From assembly GCA_914767715.1 (NCBI GenBank), contig OU612074.1, positions 9,563,501 to 9,627,500 of the forward strand: DNA of 64,000 nucleotides. The letters run 5' to 3'. The first letter of the stretch is position 1, and every line of letters begins with the position of its first letter. A model generated the notes under the pieces. That model saw nothing but the letters and a program-made list of their open reading frames with translations. It was not told the origin of the DNA and searched no databases. This document shows positions 45,718 through 58,300 of this stretch, piece after piece. The translations under genes were made by a program, and so were the position numbers. This DNA is from Membranipora membranacea (lineage: Eukaryota; Bryozoa; Gymnolaemata; Cheilostomatida; Membraniporidae).

Positions 45718-48575
45718 CTGATCTGATGAATATTCAAAGCAATGTGATAAATATTGGGAAAAAGTAACAAATCGCCAGCAGAAGCACTTTAACAAACTAA
45801 CTATCCTAACTTTTTGATTGAGTTAGAAATCTATTTAGAGTTGAGCTTAGTTGAATGATGTAAGCAAGACACCTTAAGAAATGGCATTGATCATGATCTC
45901 ATTGGTTGAGGCGGTTATAATTTTCATCAATAATTATTAACATTAGCATGTGGGTATATATAAAAATTGGATGTTAAATCTCCTTTATTTGTTTTTAAGT
46001 CCGATCATGCAGAGTAAGAATACCTAGTATTGTTTCAATTTGGTTCACTCTTGACATGTGAAGCGTGAAGTCATGTGAGATGTGAAAACATGTAAGGTGA
46101 ATGTTATCGGTTATCGCCTTGTATTATTAAGATTTTCACTAGAGGTGCAAAACGAAAAAAGGGGTGAAATCAGAAAAAAATGATTGTAAACACCTTTAAA
46201 TGAGGTTTCTGTGAGAAGTGTATCCTAACCAAAATGCTAGTCAACTCCCAGGGCCTGTAGGCAACCTTATTTGGTAGAAAATCTTTGCTCGCTGGGCTCT
46301 TGTTGTATATCTTATTTGTGGCGAAAATCAGAGGACACAACAATTTTGTTGCGTTCTCAGATTTTTGGCATCTGATTTTCGCTCAACATTGATAAATTAT
46401 CAAAAACTCCTGATTATGAAATGGTAATATAATTCTCATTGTGGAGAATTTTTAATACCTGATCAAAATGTAGATTGATAAATTACCATCGCTAATTGGT
46501 AAATTATGTAATCTCAAAATAGAGATTGTAAATATTGCTGTTATTTGCAAAAAGGTTATTGATACCTATTTACTGTTCATACCTGTACTATCTCAAAAAG
46601 AGATTTTGTATGCCTATTTTATTTAGGGTGAGGCGTAATCTAGCATGGATTGATAACGCCTCATTGTGAAACCAAATGTTTTCTCAAGAAAGCTATTTTA
46701 TAGCAAAACGGAATGTAATGACTTTGAGTCAGTCATTGGTGTGCTTTGGTGATACTTAATCTAATAAACAATGTTAATTATAAACCCCACAAACAGGATT
46801 GATTGATGAATTAAAAAAATCAAACTTTTCTAAAGTTATTTTTTAGATTGAAATCATTTCAAAACAAATTATCAAGTATCCCATCGCATTTCCAAATTTC
46901 AGGGTTGTCTAGCCTTTTACAAAGCTATGACAACTCCTACATAGTTTACCATGCTGTTGGCCACAAGGAAGTCATGTGACCACTGTCTATTGAATTGTGG
47001 GAATTCTAAAACTACCAGTCCTTTCATTGAGTGCCCTTAATCTGAGAACTACCCACCAACACCCCTATCTTACCTCCTTGGTTACCTTGTTGCTTTATCA
47101 TTCCCTTTCTGGTTTTAGTTCGAAAGGCAGAAACTTAAGAAGAATGAGTGAGCGGTTCTAATCATCACTCCTTCCATCTTAGTCTGAGCCCCCCAGACTT
47201 TTGCCCCTCGTCCGACAGCCCCCCGGGCGAGAGAACTGCATCCGGTCAAGACTTCTCAGCTCACGAAAATACCGGCATCTTATAAACTGTCAAATCTCAA
47301 AGAAGATCTCGAAAAGAGGTCAAGGCCTTGTATGGCTTCAAAAGAAGATCTCGAAAAGAGGTCAATGCCTTGATGGTGAAAATGGTTAAACCATCATTGT
47401 AGGGAATTGTTGATACCTTATCCTGATTATGAAACAGTGGCGTATATTACCAATCCAATTACCGATACTCCCATGAAAGTTGTTACATAACAATGTTTTA
47501 TTTTTGTATGAGCACTATGTGGTCATAAAAAGTGCGCACTTCTGTTTAATCTATGAGTTTCAGTAATATGTAACAATAAAACTCAATTGAGAATGACTGT
47601 TATCTGATCATGTTTAAAATGAAGAGACTAATCTTTCCAGTCACTCTGTTGATCGCCCTCCGATAGTTCCCCAATGTTATTTCACAATTTTGTTTATGTT
47701 ATAATATGAATATTGATTCGTTTTATGCTATGATTTAAATATTGAAACCATATTATATCATTTGCTGGTTGGCCAGCACACATTTCTAGCTCGAATAAAT
47801 TCATAATCCAGTTTGATGCACTGAATATGGCCATAGACAGGCCTATCAGGTTTTTACTGCTAGTTTTGATTGTAGCCATGGCAATTTGGCAGTTGTTATC
47901 GTTACCGATATCGATACCAAAATAAGTAAAGATTCATTGTAGCTACTTTTGAGTGGAATAGAACTTGGCTTACTGCTGAAATCTCCTTACTCAAAATTAT
48001 GTGGCAAGGCTGTGATTATTTCAATGTTATTGAAATGATCCGATTTATATTGCTGCACTGCTTCGGTTGAGCCGACATGCCTATTTATTCACAGGGCTTA
48101 ACTTGTTGTTACATTTTGACCACTCTATAATGTTAGCAGTAGCCTAGCAGTTGGGAACAATTTCATTCAAACTGCGTACCCTTAGGGACCATCAAATATT
48201 TTGTTAACAAGGTACTTAGTCTATCAACCAGCAACCTGAATCAATTTCATTTAACAAAGGATATCTCATGTTATTGGAAAGTCCAATACAAACTCAAACG
48301 CAGTAACGGTAAATATAAATGTCCATGCTACATACTAGTGCCAAAACTGTCAGAATATAATGATGAAATATTATTCATTAGGGTGATAAAGATGTCATTT
48401 AATCAGTCAGGGACAGTGAGGGGCAAAACATGTGCCTGTGAATTTTTACAAAGGCTCTGATAATATCAAAATAAAAGTCTGTTTAGTTTAATTTTGTAAA
48501 TACATTGCAGTTCCTGTTTTACCAAAAAAATAAGCTAAAGAAAAAGAACCTACTCCAATTTCCCCATTGGCGATA
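45718..48575. other. No recognised gene
   Basis: About 2.9 kb, AT-rich. It holds a GC-rich island at 47180-47260 and a short direct repeat at 47295-47372. No exon chain. Confidence 0.4.
47295..47372. repeat. Direct repeat, about 43-bp unit
   Basis: aagaagatctcgaaaagagg followed by tcaa.gccttg occurs twice in tandem. Confidence 0.8.
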
Positions 48576-48579
48576 TTCT

Positions 48580-48785
48580 CAAGCCGTAGTCATAGTCGTA
48601 GTCGGAGTAATATTAGTCATAGTTATTAGTCATAGTAGTGGTAGTTATCAAGCCGAGTCGTTAAGCTTGGCCGTCATGCCTGGTCCTCCAGCCCAGTCTC
48701 CCAGCCTAGTCGTCAAGCATAGTCGTCCAGCTAAGGCAACCAGCCTGGCCATCAAGCTTACTCGCGCAGCTAAGCCATCCAGCTG
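48580..48785. repeat. Degenerate agtcgtcaagc-type tandem repeat
   Basis: Words such as agtcatagtcgtagtc, tcgtcaagcatagtcgtcc and ccagcctggccatcaagc repeat with about 14-15 base periodicity. The ORFs here reflect the repeat. Confidence 0.5.
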
Positions 48786-50560
48786 ATCAAATAGCTGACC
48801 CTGAGCAAGATTATGGATATTTATGTTTGGTTTCTTGACCGTATCTCTCATCTTTGATTGACCCACAAGTTCAGAACCTAGAATGGCTGACACTTGTAAA
48901 CTTTTCTCAACAGTTTTTGAAGGTAGTTACTGGGATGCTAGTTCAAGCGCTCAAACGGATGCAGATAGAGGTATTCATTATCAATCAATCACTTTCTCCA
49001 AAGTGGTTGGTAATAAAATGCCTCAACCAGCATCCCGATACTGTTTGATCGCTGCAGGTATGCCTGAAATTCCAATACATCGACTAGTGCCAAATTTGTT
49101 AAAACATTCACAGATGTGCAGCCAGATGGGCATTGACACTTTGACTGCGCTGCAAACTGCAACCAATACTGTGCCAAAAAACAGAGAAATGTGGAACTTG
49201 CTTGCCTTGGCAAGCTTTGTGGGGTTGACTGGATTAACCTGGTTATGGCTTGATTTTCATCAATACGCTGTTTCATAAGGGGGGGATGCTCTCTTCCTGT
49301 TGTCCAGATTGTTCTTAATTACGGCTATGATTTGTCGGCTATTATTGAATAAGCAAACTAGAATTATCAGTTTCCTAAATAAGCTTCTTGAAATAGCCAC
49401 CATTAAGTTATTTATGATAAAATTTGTCAGATTTGCATGGTAAACAAATTCAATGCTCTACTTGGCAGAATTTTTTGATGTGGTCCTATCTTGTCTTATG
49501 TGGGGGGAGGGTAATGGTATGAGACCATACTCTTCAGAGAACAAGTGATTGACACCCCTAGTGCTTCAAGCACCCTGGACAATTTTGATTATTACTGATA
49601 TAACACATCCTTGATGTTAGAAGGATGAGAAGTTCCATCAGTCGGTTTTGTGATTATGAGAGTTGCCTGAGTTTCAGATGTGTGTGATTTGTGAGAGTTG
49701 TTGGTTGATTTTGAGTTTTGTGCTACGTTGGTAGGGAGAAGCCAATATATTGGCTTGCTAACTACTAACCATAGAGTTGGAATTTGTATGTCTCAGAATA
49801 ATTTATTTAGATCTTGTCAGGAGTTGGGTGTCGGATGACAAAGAGGGGACAACTCCAGAGCATAATAAATATCATGTGAAATTGTTTTTGAGGTTTGAAG
49901 TGTACAACATATAAAACAGATGATCTTCCCAATGATGAACTACTGTTGCGAAGGTCGGTGATATTAAGTTTACTAGGGTATAGGTGCCAGCTAGGTTTGA
50001 AAAAATGCCAAACCAATGCTTTTTTTGTGGGGAGACATACAATTTCCCATTGAATTTTTTGACCAACTATAGCAAGTATGTGTATGATAATGTTGGTAAC
50101 AAAAGCTTCTCGTTGTTCTTCAATTCGTTCCTCATGATTGATACTGAGGCCGACGTAACACCTGATATGAACTACAGCAGAGCGATGACCTTTACCCCTA
50201 GGTAAGGTTTTGAAGAGGATGAAGAAGAGAGCAAATAAAGCGTTTTACCAAATTGATGCTTTGCTAAAGAGCCCTCCTCCTCGTCAGCAAGAGTAATGCT
50301 TACACTGAGAATGCATCATTGTTCCTCAAACCATATAAAGAAACTGTTATTGACCTATTTAGTTTATATTCCTTTGAAACGTTAAAGTTGGCTACTAAAT
50401 TATCACGAGGAACAGGTCAAAACTCATGTTTTTGAAAAAAAAAATTAAGGGGAGATGATCTCTTCTCTACGATGACTCGCATTGGAATCGGGCTTCCCTG
50501 GGTATTCTTGACTTTTCTTCGAGGTATTTTAAGTGATTCTGACAGATTTCCTACGGGCCT
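48786..50560. other. No confident gene; unassigned ORF 48883-49278
   Basis: The plus ORF 48883-49278 (131 codons, FSTVFEGSYWDASSSAQ ... LALASFVGLTGLTWLWLD) has no recognised domain and an open antisense frame (48989-49276) of similar length, so coding status is unclear. The rest is AT-rich spacer. Confidence 0.25.
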
Positions 50561-50564
50561 ATCT

Positions 50565-50692
50565 CCTAAGAGTGACTCACTGCTCGGGGGGAGTGACTCA
50601 CTGCTCGGGGGGAGTGACTCACTGCTCGGGGGGAGTGACTCACTGCTCGGGGGGAGTGACTCACTGCTCAGGGGGAGTTACACTCAAAGAGC
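50565..50692. repeat. 21-bp minisatellite, about five to six copies
   Basis: gagtgactcactgctcgggg plus one more g repeats five times almost identically, with a last variant (ctcaggggg). The 21-bp unit keeps two forward frames open. Confidence 0.95.
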
Positions 50693-52022
50693 TCCTCCAA
50701 AAAATAAAAGCTCACTCATTAAACAGACCCGCTACACATCCTGTTTGGTACTACACCCATTCCACTTGCCTCAAACAAGAGAATGGGAAAACAATCATTC
50801 AACCTTGGTGAAACAGAATCAGAATAATTTGTATCCTCTTATTACAGGAGGTAGGTGTTATATTTTCTGGTAACTAAAACACAGAGTTGCGTTGCCAGGT
50901 AAAAAGGCAGGGGAAACCAATTTAGACGAAAATACACTTGGATTAATCATGAATGAGATGAGGACTGAGAGGAATTTTGAGGAGGAGAATGAGCAAGGGG
51001 TGAAACAAGAAGTAAAGCCCTAAGCAAGAGCTAGGGTGGGTGTACAGTGCATACTTGCCAAGTCTCCCTATTTAGGTGGGACCCTCCAGATTTCCACACC
51101 CACTTTTGCCCACTTCCCACTTTTTGTAAGTTTCACTATATCCTCCAGATTGGAGAGAAAACTGCCGTATCACAATTTTTTTGTAACTATCCAAGCACTT
51201 GTTGCTGCGTCCTAGGGGCCCATGTGTTGATGGTAAGTGTTTAAAGTGTATTTCACCTCAGTTTGATATTTTAGTACTAGAACAAATTACAAAGATGAAA
51301 CTGTTTGGGATCAAACATGCGCTTTTAGACCTTCCTAGTAACTAGAAACGCTCTCTGAGCATCAGCGGCCGGGCTCTATCCTGGTCTCCATTAAGGGCTC
51401 ACACCGCCTCCAAACCCCCAGGTGGATCGCTCGGGTGCTTCGCACCCAATAAAGCATTTCGATGCCGTGCAGTATTGCTGTAAATTGAAATCTCCCACTT
51501 CTTAATTTAGATTACTTGGCAAGTATGGTACAGTGTGGCAAAATAAATGTTTGGGTAAGTGCTGGAGAGCTGCTTGAGAGTATTGAGATCATTGATTGAG
51601 CATGATCAGGCCTTAAAGTTGAAGCTGCTGCAGGATTTATCTAGGGTGGTGGGTTAGGATTGCAAGAGACTGAAACAACAAACAACACTGTGATAATGGC
51701 TCATATAATTATTGTCGGACTAAACATTTTATTAGTTGCAGACTAGATTTGTTGTTTATTTGAGAGGATGTAGGCCTACTTAAGCTTAGTTGTATTGTAT
51801 TGCGTTGTCTTGCCACCATAAGCCTGTTTTATTTAAAATTCTGGTAATGTCAGCAATTTTATGACAATGAAAGAGAAGCTTTGTAATAATGACACTTTCG
51901 TTGTCCATAATTTTTCATTCGTTCTAGTTTTTGATATCTTTATTCAACGAAAAAAGTTTGCACAAACACATAAAGATCATTTTTCTTAATCAGACTTGAT
52001 ACAGGCGTGTGTAGCCACAGCT
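50693..52022. other. No recognised gene
   Basis: Contains a second copy of the 3700-3870-type dispersed repeat (51045-51240) and, at its right edge, a duplicate of the tail of the ten-Cys gene (51989-52022). Otherwise nothing seen. Confidence 0.4.
51045..51240. repeat. Dispersed repeat remnant (copy 2)
   Basis: ttgccaagtctccctatttaggtgggaccctcc resembles the 3711-3745 stretch in word order. Noncoding. Confidence 0.3.
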
Positions 52023-53805
52023 TTAGTCAGACTTGATACAGGCGTGTACACCCTTTGGTCTGTACTGAGGTGGGATAGCTCTCTTAGTCTCACTAGGGTG
52101 AGGAGTATAGTGACAGCTCAGACCGTCACTGCATCCACATGTCTGCCATGAGGCCATTGAGTAGCAGTTCTCTCCCTCCTGCATATACTTCACACATCGT
52201 CCTAAAAGATACAATAATATAAATAAAATAAAATATTTAAATGAATAAAAACATGGTAACCTTATGTTGATTTCAAGTATACTATGTAGTAACATCACCA
52301 GGGTTCTTACCTGGTAGTGAATATTCATAGGGCAAACCACTTAATATGAAAACATGGATCACATGTACACCATTATATTCTGGTGGAGGCTCCCTGCAAG
52401 AGGAATTTTGAGAGTAATTGTGCCTTTCAATCTGTGACGCTGTGACGATGTACATTCACTGCAACATTAATTTCGATGGCAATAGCAAGAATAATAATGA
52501 ACAGTCAGTCTTGTGCTAGAAAGCCCCTCATTCCCACAACTGGGGAGCAAATCCTGGTCTCCGTGATCTAAGCTCTGAACCTTGACTGCTAACTGATTGA
52601 CAGACAGCATAACAGGAGTCTGTATCACTATATAACTTGACGATATCCGGGTTTTCTCTTAGACCACAATAAGGCAACTCAAAAGATCAGATGCTCTAAC
52701 AAATTGATTTTTATAGACAGCTCAACAGGAGTCTATAACTTGAAGGTTTCTGGGTTTTCCCATAGATCACAATAAGGCAACTCCAAAAATCAAATGCTGC
52801 AAACAATTTTATTTACTTACCAGCTCTGTTTCCCCAGGGGAAGACTGGCTTGAGATCCATGATGTCGGGCATGACGTCTCTCTTGCTGACCTTGAAGAAC
52901 TCCATCTCTGGGATGCAGCACTCATCGGCATCACAGCCCTTCTCTCCATCAGCCTTGGATGGATGACAAGCCTTGATATCGGCCTAAAAAACAATTTGTA
53001 ACAAGATTGTTAGCTTTATAATGATCCAAAAATGAAGCCATTTTGTCAGTCCTGCATATTTGAAGAGAGTTGTCCCCTCTCATTCAAAGGAGATATAACT
53101 CCTAAACTCCTAATTCAAGTAGCCCATTGAAATGACCCGCCTATAGAAAAACATAATAAACTAAATGCAAAAACTAATGTTGGCTCAACTCTCGATGCTA
53201 TGCAAATTCAATTTCAAACGCATGTTTAGCTGCATGGTTCCGGCAATGTACAATCTAGCTCTCAATAGTCTGATGTGCTGGATATTTCTATTACAAGATA
53301 AAGTTACGATTTGATCAAAACTGTTAGATCAGTAATAACACATAGAGGAGCAGGGCAAAAAACTTTTTTGACAAATGCTCAGTTGATTACAAAAATTGCT
53401 ACAATGCGCTATCTGACGAAACCAAAGAAATTGAGTTGGTACCACCTACATTTAGAATCAATATAAAACTATGCGGAAAATCATGTTCCCCAACTTCAAG
53501 ATACAAGACGTTCCAAAAATTCTAAACCAATAATAGTATACAGCTATAATAAAATGAGAGTCGGACACAAAAGGCACATTTCCTCAGTTAGACACAAACA
53601 CAAGACAGCACTTTGTCACTCCAAAGTTTATAAAATACTGATCATGCTGAGTCGCGCTGAGCAGCGAATATTAGACTTACATACTGTGTACAGAAGTAAG
53701 TATGTGACTATATTATTTTATAAATATTATTATATATATATATATATATATAATACTTACATATACTGTGTACAGAAGTACAGAGAGGATGATGAGAGAC
53801 TTCAT
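52023..53805 (-). CDS. Secreted ten-cysteine protein with colipase/Dickkopf/prokineticin-type spacing, 128 aa
   Basis: CDS on the minus strand = 53805-53761, 52983-52821, 52201-52023 (387 nt; phases 0 and 1; all GT-AG). Exon 1 is a signal peptide (MKSLIILSVLLYTVY). The mature part has ten Cys at 21, 32, 37, 38, 72, 82, 91, 93, 99 and 124. The core C-x4-CC, then C-x9-C, C-x-C and C-x5-C matches the colipase fold shared by colipase, Dickkopf C-terminal domains and AVIT/prokineticin proteins; the gap after CC is longer than usual and the protein lacks the AVIT start. Landmarks are CDADECC, GRCVKYMQEGENC, WQTCGCSDGLSC and HACIKSD. It is probably an extracellular ligand, cofactor or defence peptide; which one cannot be told from sequence. 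Confidence 0.8.
52320..52375 (-). other. Possible cassette exon in the ten-Cys gene
   Basis: Between exons 2 and 3 there is an open stretch with ctccaccag acceptor and GTAAGA donor, phase 1 on both sides (about 52367-52312, encoding EYNGVHVIHVFILSGLPYEY). Inclusion would keep the frame but insert a hydrophobic segment into the Cys core. Direct splicing of exon 2 to 3 gives the better protein, so I leave it out of the CDS. Confidence 0.25.
52512..52605 (-). mobile_element. Possible tRNA-derived SINE head
   Basis: On the minus strand, aatcagttagcagtcaagg (A-box-like) is followed by ccaggatttgctcccc (weak B box). Short and decayed. Confidence 0.25.
52599..52805. repeat. Tandem duplication, about 110-bp unit, in intron of the ten-Cys gene
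   Basis: Both copies contain gac..aacaggagtct, ataacttga, tgggtttt/cgggtttt, and cacaataaggcaactc in order (about 52599-52700 and 52714-52805). Confidence 0.8.
53725..53752. repeat. (TA)n microsatellite
   Basis: A pure ta run right beside the exon 1 donor of the ten-Cys gene. Confidence 0.9.
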
Positions 53806-53889
53806 GTTTACTTTGTGTGATTCGTTCTCCGGTCTGAAGATATAAATGAACGTCTCTCTTCACTCACCCCGACTTATATTGTGTGTTTA

Positions 53890-54215
53890 TCAGGATAGGA
53901 TAGCCTTAGTGCTTCAACACTATCAATCGGCTTTAGTAAACGCCCCCATAATCACACCCAAAATTCCAGACATGTGTTCGATATCGGATAGCCTTAGTGC
54001 TTCAGCACTATCGATCGGCTATAGTATGCGTAGCCGCAATTATATCCTGAAGTACAGGGGACCAGGCTATTGCATGTTTATCACATATCTACTTTAAGAA
54101 GCTGACACGATCGATATAGCATAGCCTGAGTTCATCTATGATTTTGATCGGCTATAGTATGCGTCCCTGTAATCATATTCCAAAGAAAAGGGGACCAGGC
54201 TATTCCAGTCACCCT
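53890..54215. repeat. Three diverged tandem units upstream of the ten-Cys gene
   Basis: Units start near 53893, 53986 and 54115. Each has gatagcctta/atagcctgag, a short palindromic part, atcggct.tagta and, in two, aggggaccaggctatt. They lie just upstream of the minus-strand gene start at 53805, so they fall in its probable promoter region. Confidence 0.7.
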
Positions 54216-54923
54216 TTTCAGCCTTGTAACCCACACATTAACGCATAGCTTAAGATAAGAATGCCATTACTGAGGTAACCCATCTGGTGGTTCACATTGA
54301 ATGGACACCACTGTTGCCCGATTCTAAATTCTAATAACTAAATTTAGCAATAATGAAAGTCCAAACTCTTATTCTACTATTACATTACAAGTTAAATACA
54401 AAGATCAGCTGTTGCTACCAGCAATTCAGAATCCATGCCAAACCTTATGAGCCTTATTAACATATTGTATAACCTATAACATTATTGTATTGTGTATTGA
54501 GGATGACCAAGTCCAACAGAAATCATCTATTCGAACATGAAATTGAAGGTTAATAAAATACATAAAAAGGAAACAGTTTGACTGCAAGTAGCTGACTATG
54601 CTTTAATACAATAGAATATTGTTGTTGTGAACCTTAGAAATAACATACAACGAATAATATGACGCCTTATTTTAGGCTTAGAATGAACAGGAACATGAAA
54701 GATTATATATATATATATCAGAAATTCAGTCAGTAAACTATATAGGTACTGAAAAACAAGCCAAAAACTTCTTGGCCGAACCAACAACAGAAAACATTGC
54801 AATGCCAAGCAAAAATGTTAAACCTTCGTGCTGAGGGTATGCCCTTGTTGCAGATTATTGCGGACCACCCTGATAGGAGACTGTTGTTTGCGTTAATGAA
54901 ATATTGCACCAGGGTAGGATGGC
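54216..54923. other. No recognised gene
   Basis: AT-rich spacer with a (TA)n run near 54706 and small ORFs lacking domains. Confidence 0.4.
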
Positions 54924-55265
54924 TTGGTTATACTAATACACGGGTATCGCTGCAAGGTTGAAATTGAAAAATCAGGCTGTATTTACAATAATTGCATGTC
55001 AGCTATAGAACATTGTCTTGACAAGCGAATTGTTTGGGGTGGGGAGAGAAATACACACCACCAAGCTTGTCAAGAGAGGCTAACTGTTGCCCATCACACT
55101 GATAAACCCTTCCCATGTTACTGCAGCACGCTCACAAGTGTGAATAATATATTAGAGTGGGATGGAAATTATCCACCTCCTCAACCAGTGTGTGACAATA
55201 CGACAGCTCCAAAACTTTGTACAAATGACGGTACCAAAACTAAAAATTGGAAGTATATTTTTTAA
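54924..55265 (+). other. Cys-rich ORF, exon-like, unassigned
   Basis: Up to 113 codons with nine Cys from YRCKVEIEKSGC onward (NNCMSAIEHC, QACQERL, FPCYC, PVCDN, KLCTND). The order C..C..C..C, then C..L, then C-x-C loosely recalls GDNF-receptor/GAS1 domains. A gctgcaag acceptor near 54957 and a GTACCA donor near 55237 could bound an exon. No companion exon was found, and the strand is opposite to both neighbouring genes. Confidence 0.3.
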
Positions 55266-55393
55266 TTGATACCTGGATTATGACTAAAAACCTGCAGTTA
55301 ATACCAAAGTTCTAGTCAAGTTTATCTTCTACGCTTCGTTGAAAATCGTGATAAATGCCGTAAATTGAGATTCAGGGGTAAATACAGACTAGC

Positions 55394-58300
55394 TTATATG
55401 TTGTGACGAGGGGATACACGATAGTCTTCAGGAGTGGATACATTGAGAGAATTGCTGGATGGGGACATGTCATCAAGAGGAGGCGCTGAGGGTGTAACTA
55501 TTTCATCTCTGTTGTCTACAATAGAGCAGTAGAAATAGTAGAATTTCATTACAAGTAAACGACCCTGTTGGCTCGTGCACCTCAGGCCGATCAACACTAC
55601 AATAAAGGGCCGTTAGCACATTTAGTATATTAGCCTACAATTCGTAGCTTTACTCTTTTGCTCCCGAAGCACCATATTTTTTATTTTATCAACAGGGCAT
55701 GATACAAAGCATCCCAGGAAGAATAGGTCAATGATGATCTAAAAGCCTTAGACTCAACTGGTCTCTATAGAAATTTGGTGCCAATATTAATGCATAACCG
55801 CAATGCTTTCAAACAGCCATAACCTAACTGGCAAGACCAGTCCAAAATCAGCCAACCGAATGCCTCGCACTCAGTAATTTTCGTAAGCTAAATTACTCCC
55901 TTCCTTGGAAATTAATGACAGCTTTGTCAAAAGTTTCATTTTTTGGATTTGTCTCCCTTGATTGACAGTTGTATGATAAAGGCATTGTATGGGTGACTTA
56001 CTATTATTGAAGGTAATACCGCTATTGATACTGCTGCTCTGAGATATAAAGGAAGCACCATTGTCGACAGACTGCTCGAGAAAATCACTGAAGTCTTTTG
56101 TTCCTGCTTTGTCATTGAATGAGGACGGTACATTAGCATCTAAAAATACATTCAAAGCATTAATGATAAGCGATCCTGCCAGTTCTTGGATAGACATTCA
56201 GTTAGTTGTGACATTCCAATCACTTATGTAGGACAACAAAGTTTTAACCATATTGGCCAGTAATTAAACAGTGCAACTAATGGTCAGTGTGAATCATTAT
56301 TGTGGCACATATAGACATCGTTTATTTGTAACTCCACAACCATTGCATATTGCAACAATCTCCAAAGGGCTATCCCCCTCTCAATAAAAAAAGCTTGAAG
56401 AAATCAACCCGTATAGACACAATATGAAACATGTTTGATCCAGTTTGTCTGTTATCAGAGTTGCTTCCCCTCTAATGCAAGAAAACCGGATTAAACTGGA
56501 TCTAGGAGGTATAAGGAGGGGATAATCTGCCATGTTCTTTATCCGTATTAGTGTACTAGACCAGCTGTGGGTAGTCTGAGCCCCCAGACTCCCCCCCCCC
56601 TAGAAGCTGTGATACATGGGTAGGTGAGTCATACTTACTGAGCAGTTTAGATGATCCCTCTGTGACAGGAATATTTACTTTACTTATGATGAGTTGCATA
56701 GAACCTTGATCATCCTCCTGATCATTCCCCACCTCCTCCAAGTTATTAGTGTGGAACTAAATCAGAAATTTGAGGAGGTTTAGTCTTCATATTGGGGACG
56801 ATATTTGGCAACGTTCCAACAAGTGTATATGGTATAACCATGAACATCAATACCCTTTATCTTGTTATATCATATAATATATTATATATCATATAATATA
56901 TTATATAATATAATATATTATATAACATATGTTATATAATATAATATTTATATATATTTATATGTTTATGGCTATAACTGTGGCACTGAGCTTTTAAACT
57001 CTCCACACGGTATTTTGTTATTGATATGCACCTACCCAAAAGAGGGCGGGAAAGATAATCAAAAGAATACAAGTACTTATTACATAAGCTATTATATGAG
57101 TCTTCAGGTTTTAGGGTCGGCTGATTGTATGCAGATTGCAGAGAATGTTGAGGATAGGCCATACCATAGATTAAACATATATACAATACCATATACTTTA
57201 CAAGTGAGAAGGTCAAGTCTCCAGATGGCATGTAAATTTTGAAATTTAAAAAAACTTGATACGCTATTTGTATTTGTGAAAGATAGCTAGTGAGTCTTAC
57301 AACGATAACGCTCAAGCTTACATTTAATAGTAAAAAATAAGAGTGTAAGTCAATTTGAACATTTTACAAATGATAGCTTTCTCATTTCAATGTACTATTC
57401 ACCTGTGATATTCAAAATAATGTGGCAATGGCAGCAAAGAGACTTTGTAATTGAAATCAGTGAGTAATGTCATTACAATCAAAATCAGACCATTTTTCTG
57501 AATAAACTAGTGAAAGAATTCGAGATATCAGATATCATCTTTTGCTAAAACCAAGAAGGCAATATATCAAGTTAATTACTCCGGTACTGGGATGGGCGAA
57601 CTGATAACATCACTGTTGTTGTTAATTTTGAAGTTGTGCCCTCATTGACATTCAAGGGGTAACTCCTAATACTGGTGCTGAGATCATTTCAACACAGGGC
57701 CAACAGAAAGGTTTTGTTTTTGAAAATCATCCTTCACTCAAACTGCACTACAACAAAATCCCATATTTTTTGTTGCAACCGTAAATCTTCAAAAGAAGAA
57801 GAAAATCAGTTCCACAATTTAATACATAAAGAGCATCAAACATAAATCACTAATTTGGTGAGTTGACATACTTACTTTTTCCCTCTTGTTACGAGGTCCA
57901 TGTACCACAATCTCTTTGAATCTGTTCCATTTACCCTTCCACTGACACACTGTGTATACTATGAGGAACAATAGAGCTAAGATAACCACAACACCGACGC
58001 AGATAATTATCGGGACTCCGTACGCTGGAAGACCTGAAAAATATAAAAGTTAGTAATCAGACAATCATTTCGTTACCCGGCGAAATTTGTTTGAATCCTC
58101 ATAGTCAAAGCAGGCAAGCTAAACCTAAATTTGCAAATAAACCATTCCCTTACAAGCTTGATGAAGGGGTGTCCAAGTGAGTTTTAATATACAGGATTTG
58201 CTCATGAATACAACTGTTGTGGGTATATGCAAGCATACTTAAAATGTTGAGTTATACTACAACGAACATCTGGGTTCACTTCGGCAGCCAAGCTTGAAAT

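Noticed and set aside
48883-49278. 131-codon ORF as a confident gene
   Set aside because: No domain is recognised and the antisense frame is equally open, so coding direction cannot be argued.
50472-50873. 133-codon ORF as a protein gene
   Set aside because: It is open mainly because a 21-bp minisatellite keeps the frame; no domain or splice context.
52809-52994. Minus ORF starting MFFRPISRLV
   Set aside because: It is a shadow in another frame of the ten-Cys gene exon 2, whose correct frame has the Cys pattern and phase.
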